Positions 16,582 to 17,577 of a stretch of 17,577 nucleotides of DNA are shown here, one piece after another. The stretch's first letter is position 1; each line of letters opens with the position of its first letter. The notes under the pieces are model-generated. The model ran no database searches and was not told the origin of the DNA. It was given only the letters and a program-made list of their open reading frames with translations. The translations under genes and the position numbers were made by a program. This DNA is from Chloroflexota bacterium (lineage in GTDB: Bacteria; Chloroflexota; Limnocylindria; Limnocylindrales; CSP1-4), in assembly GCA_021801545.1 (NCBI GenBank), contig JAJYXX010000223.1:1-17577 (forward strand). Reading direction: 5' to 3'.

Positions 16582-16600
16582 GCAGGAGATGGCCGTCTAG
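16553..16600 (+). CDS. 15-residue mini-ORF, candidate leader peptide upstream of smpB
   Basis: GTG start, 15 codons and a TAG stop give the peptide MIDRSSCTTSQEMAV. It is preceded by AAAGGAGGTGAT, with the GGAGG core 9 nt from the GTG, the strongest ribosome binding site in the window. No domain can be assigned at this size. The composition is polar (Ser, Thr, Cys, Gln, Glu) and has no run of one amino acid, as a classical attenuator peptide would. The first third of the codons also forms the 3' side of the masking hairpin, so ribosome passage would refold the leader. smpB starts 200 nt downstream. The sequence could serve as an RNA structure alone, with the ORF fortuitous; conservation would decide. 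Confidence 0.45.
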   Translation: MIDRSSCTTSQEMAV

Positions 16601-16631
16601 TTCGGACACCCTGCGCGGTGGGAGAGCGAGT

Positions 16632-16662
16632 CGAACGCCGGTCCTCCCTGGGCCGGCGTTCG
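16632..16662 (+). ncRNA. 10-bp perfect hairpin in the smpB leader, possible pseudoknot
   Basis: CGAACGCCGG (16632-16641) and CCGGCGTTCG (16653-16662) are perfect complements around an 11-nt loop. CTCCC in the loop (16644-16648) can also pair with GGGAG just upstream (16620-16624), which would make an H-type pseudoknot. No U-tract follows, so a plain intrinsic terminator is unlikely. It may be a leader RNA element or a Rho-dependent attenuation site. Confidence 0.4.
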
Positions 16663-16800
16663 CGCGTCCGGGCTGCCGCCGAGCGGCCGGGCCGCTGGGC
16701 CGCTGGGCTCCGATCCTCGCCGGCCGCAGCGGACCCTGGTCCCCGAGCCCGAGCCCCGGGTCCACCGTTCCGTGTCCCACTCAGTCGAAGGAGCCATGTC

Positions 16801-17262
16801 ATGGGCGAGCAGACGATCGCCCTCAATCGGCGAGCCCGCCACGAGTACTCGATCAGCGAGACGTTCGAGGCGGGGATCGTCCTCACCGGAACCGAGATCA
16901 AGTCCGTCCGGGCCGGCAAGGTGAGCCTCGCCGATGCGTATGCGCGCATCGAGCGCGGTGAAGCCTGGCTGGTCGGCGCCCACATCGCCCCGTTCGAAGC
17001 CGCCAGCCGCTTCAACCACGAGCCGAAGCGGACCCGCAAGCTCCTGCTCCACCGGAGCGAGATCGACGAGCTCCTCGGGCGGACGAAGGCGAAGGGCCTG
17101 ACGATCGTGCCGCTCCGGCTCTACATCAGCGAACGCGGCGTCGCCAAGGTGGAGCTCGGGCTGGCCCGCGGCAAGCAGCTCCACGACAAGCGGCGCGACA
17201 TCGCCGAGCGCGACGCACGGCGCGACATGGAGCGCCAGGTGGCCGAGGCTCGCCGACGCTAG
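16801..17262 (+). CDS. smpB: tmRNA-binding protein SmpB
   Basis: Binds tmRNA and carries it into stalled ribosomes for trans-translation. The 153-residue product has the complete SmpB pattern: ALNRRARHEYSISETFEAGI, LTGTEIKSVRAGKVSL, the NHEPKRTRKLLLH region, and the basic C-terminal tail GKQLHDKRRDIAERDARRD that occupies the mRNA channel. Length is normal for the family (150-160). ATG 16801 is chosen for its AAGGAG 7 nt upstream and because homology starts there; the frame stays open back to 16618 without SmpB-like sequence. An out-of-frame ATG at 16796 lies between the ribosome binding site and the start. It sits where smpB follows ctpA in conserved neighbourhoods, but here after the sugar cassette, with an unusual leader. 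The tmRNA gene is not in the window. Confidence 0.97.
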   Translation: MGEQTIALNRRARHEYSISETFEAGIVLTGTEIKSVRAGKVSLADAYARIERGEAWLVGAHIAPFEAASRFNHEPKRTRKLLLHRSEIDELLGRTKAKGLTIVPLRLYISERGVAKVELGLARGKQLHDKRRDIAERDARRDMERQVAEARRR

Positions 17263-17285
17263 CCGACGATAGGAGGAGGCGCTCG

Positions 17286-17577
17286 ATGCGGTTCTCGCGG
17301 CTGATCCAGGTGGTCGACGCCCACGCCGGCGGCGAGCCGGGCCGGGTGATCGTCGGTGGCGTCCTCGATGTGCCGGGGGCCACGATGCTCGACAAGATGG
17401 AGTACCTGCGGGCGAACACGGACGACCTGCGCCTGCGGATGCTCCGTGAACCGCGCGGCTACCCGGCGACCTGCTGCAACCTCATCCTGCCCCCGACCGA
17501 TCCGGCGGCCGACGCCGGGTACGTGATCATGGAACAGGTCGAGTACCCGGGAATGTCGGGCACGAACACGATGTGCG
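17286..17577 (+). CDS. Proline racemase / hydroxyproline dehydratase superfamily protein (3' end missing)
   Basis: Members racemise proline, epimerise 4-hydroxyproline or dehydrate trans-3-hydroxyproline using two residues on opposite faces of the substrate. The first 97 residues are visible: FSRLIQVVDAHAGGEPGRV, the superfamily N-terminus, then LRMLREPRGYPATCCNLILPP and YPGMSGTNTMC. The last matches the first catalytic site, which reads MCGHGT in classical proline racemases; here the catalytic Cys is replaced by Ser91. Ser-first members exist in the superfamily, so the gene is probably functional but its reaction cannot be named without the second site, beyond the window. ATG 17286 has AGGAGGAGG with a 7-nt spacer, and the gene begins 23 nt after smpB, so co-transcription is likely. 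Confidence 0.9.
   Translation, partial: MRFSRLIQVVDAHAGGEPGRVIVGGVLDVPGATMLDKMEYLRANTDDLRLRMLREPRGYPATCCNLILPPTDPAADAGYVIMEQVEYPGMSGTNTMC

Larger units (their letters stand above)
16414..16800 (+). other. Leader region between the alpha-galactosidase gene and smpB
   Basis: This 387-bp stretch lacks a normal-sized gene. From left to right it holds a candidate terminator hairpin (16443-16478), a candidate promoter (16496-16524), a hairpin-embedded mini-ORF (16536-16600), a second strong hairpin (16632-16662), and about 130 bp of GC-rich sequence with repeated GGGCCGCTG motifs (about 16690-16710) in which I see nothing specific. I looked for a tmRNA or tRNA here on both strands and did not find one. 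Confidence 0.5.

Noticed and set aside
16610..16662. A tRNA or tmRNA 3' end on the minus strand, suggested by a GTTCGACTC T-loop-like sequence
   Set aside because: The flanking stem pairs only partly, no matching acceptor 5' strand is found upstream, and no CCA follows. The resemblance is a by-product of the 10-bp hairpin.
16618..16800. A 5' extension of smpB
   Set aside because: The frame is merely open; SmpB homology and a good ribosome binding site place the start at 16801.

Overview
The window is high-GC DNA (roughly 70% G+C by eye) with frequent GTG starts, strong GGAGG-type ribosome binding sites and TAnnnT-like -10 boxes. The order ftsE-ftsX-ctpA...smpB is a conserved arrangement in high-GC Gram-positive-type lineages. 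Together with protein style (a Tat-lipoprotein binding protein with an S/A/P linker) this suggests an environmental Chloroflexota member (Limnocylindria-like), with Actinomycetota as the alternative. The taxonomic call is inference.

Region 1 (1-2899, + strand): the 3' part of ftsE, then ftsX, then a membrane-anchored S41 C-terminal processing protease with its own weak candidate promoter. This is a cell-division and envelope block.

Region 2 (2993-16413): a complete-looking galactoside-use cassette between ctpA and smpB. On the minus strand lie a DeoR-type regulator, galT and galK. Divergently on the plus strand lie a sugar-binding Tat lipoprotein, two ABC permeases, a mutarotase-like protein, a GH2 beta-galactosidase (LacZ type) and a GH36 alpha-galactosidase. 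The two hydrolases have no signal peptide, so the expected flow is import of intact alpha- or beta-galactosides, cytoplasmic hydrolysis, mutarotation, GalK phosphorylation and GalT uridylyl exchange. No transporter ATPase and no galE are present, so both must come from elsewhere. The roughly 254-bp divergent intergenic region carries a good promoter for the transporter operon (TTGACA, 17-bp spacer, GACAAT), a -10 for the regulator and a perfect 6+6 inverted repeat.

Region 3 (16414-16800): a leader region before smpB. It holds a candidate terminator hairpin, a candidate promoter, a 15-codon mini-ORF whose 12-nt perfect Shine-Dalgarno and GTG start are buried in a hairpin, and a second 10-bp hairpin that could form a pseudoknot. 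This is the most unusual part of the window.

Region 4 (16801-17577): smpB, the tmRNA partner, followed 23 nt later by the 5' part of a proline racemase/hydroxyproline dehydratase-superfamily gene that runs off the window. I saw no rRNA, tRNA, tmRNA, CRISPR array, transposase or integrase.
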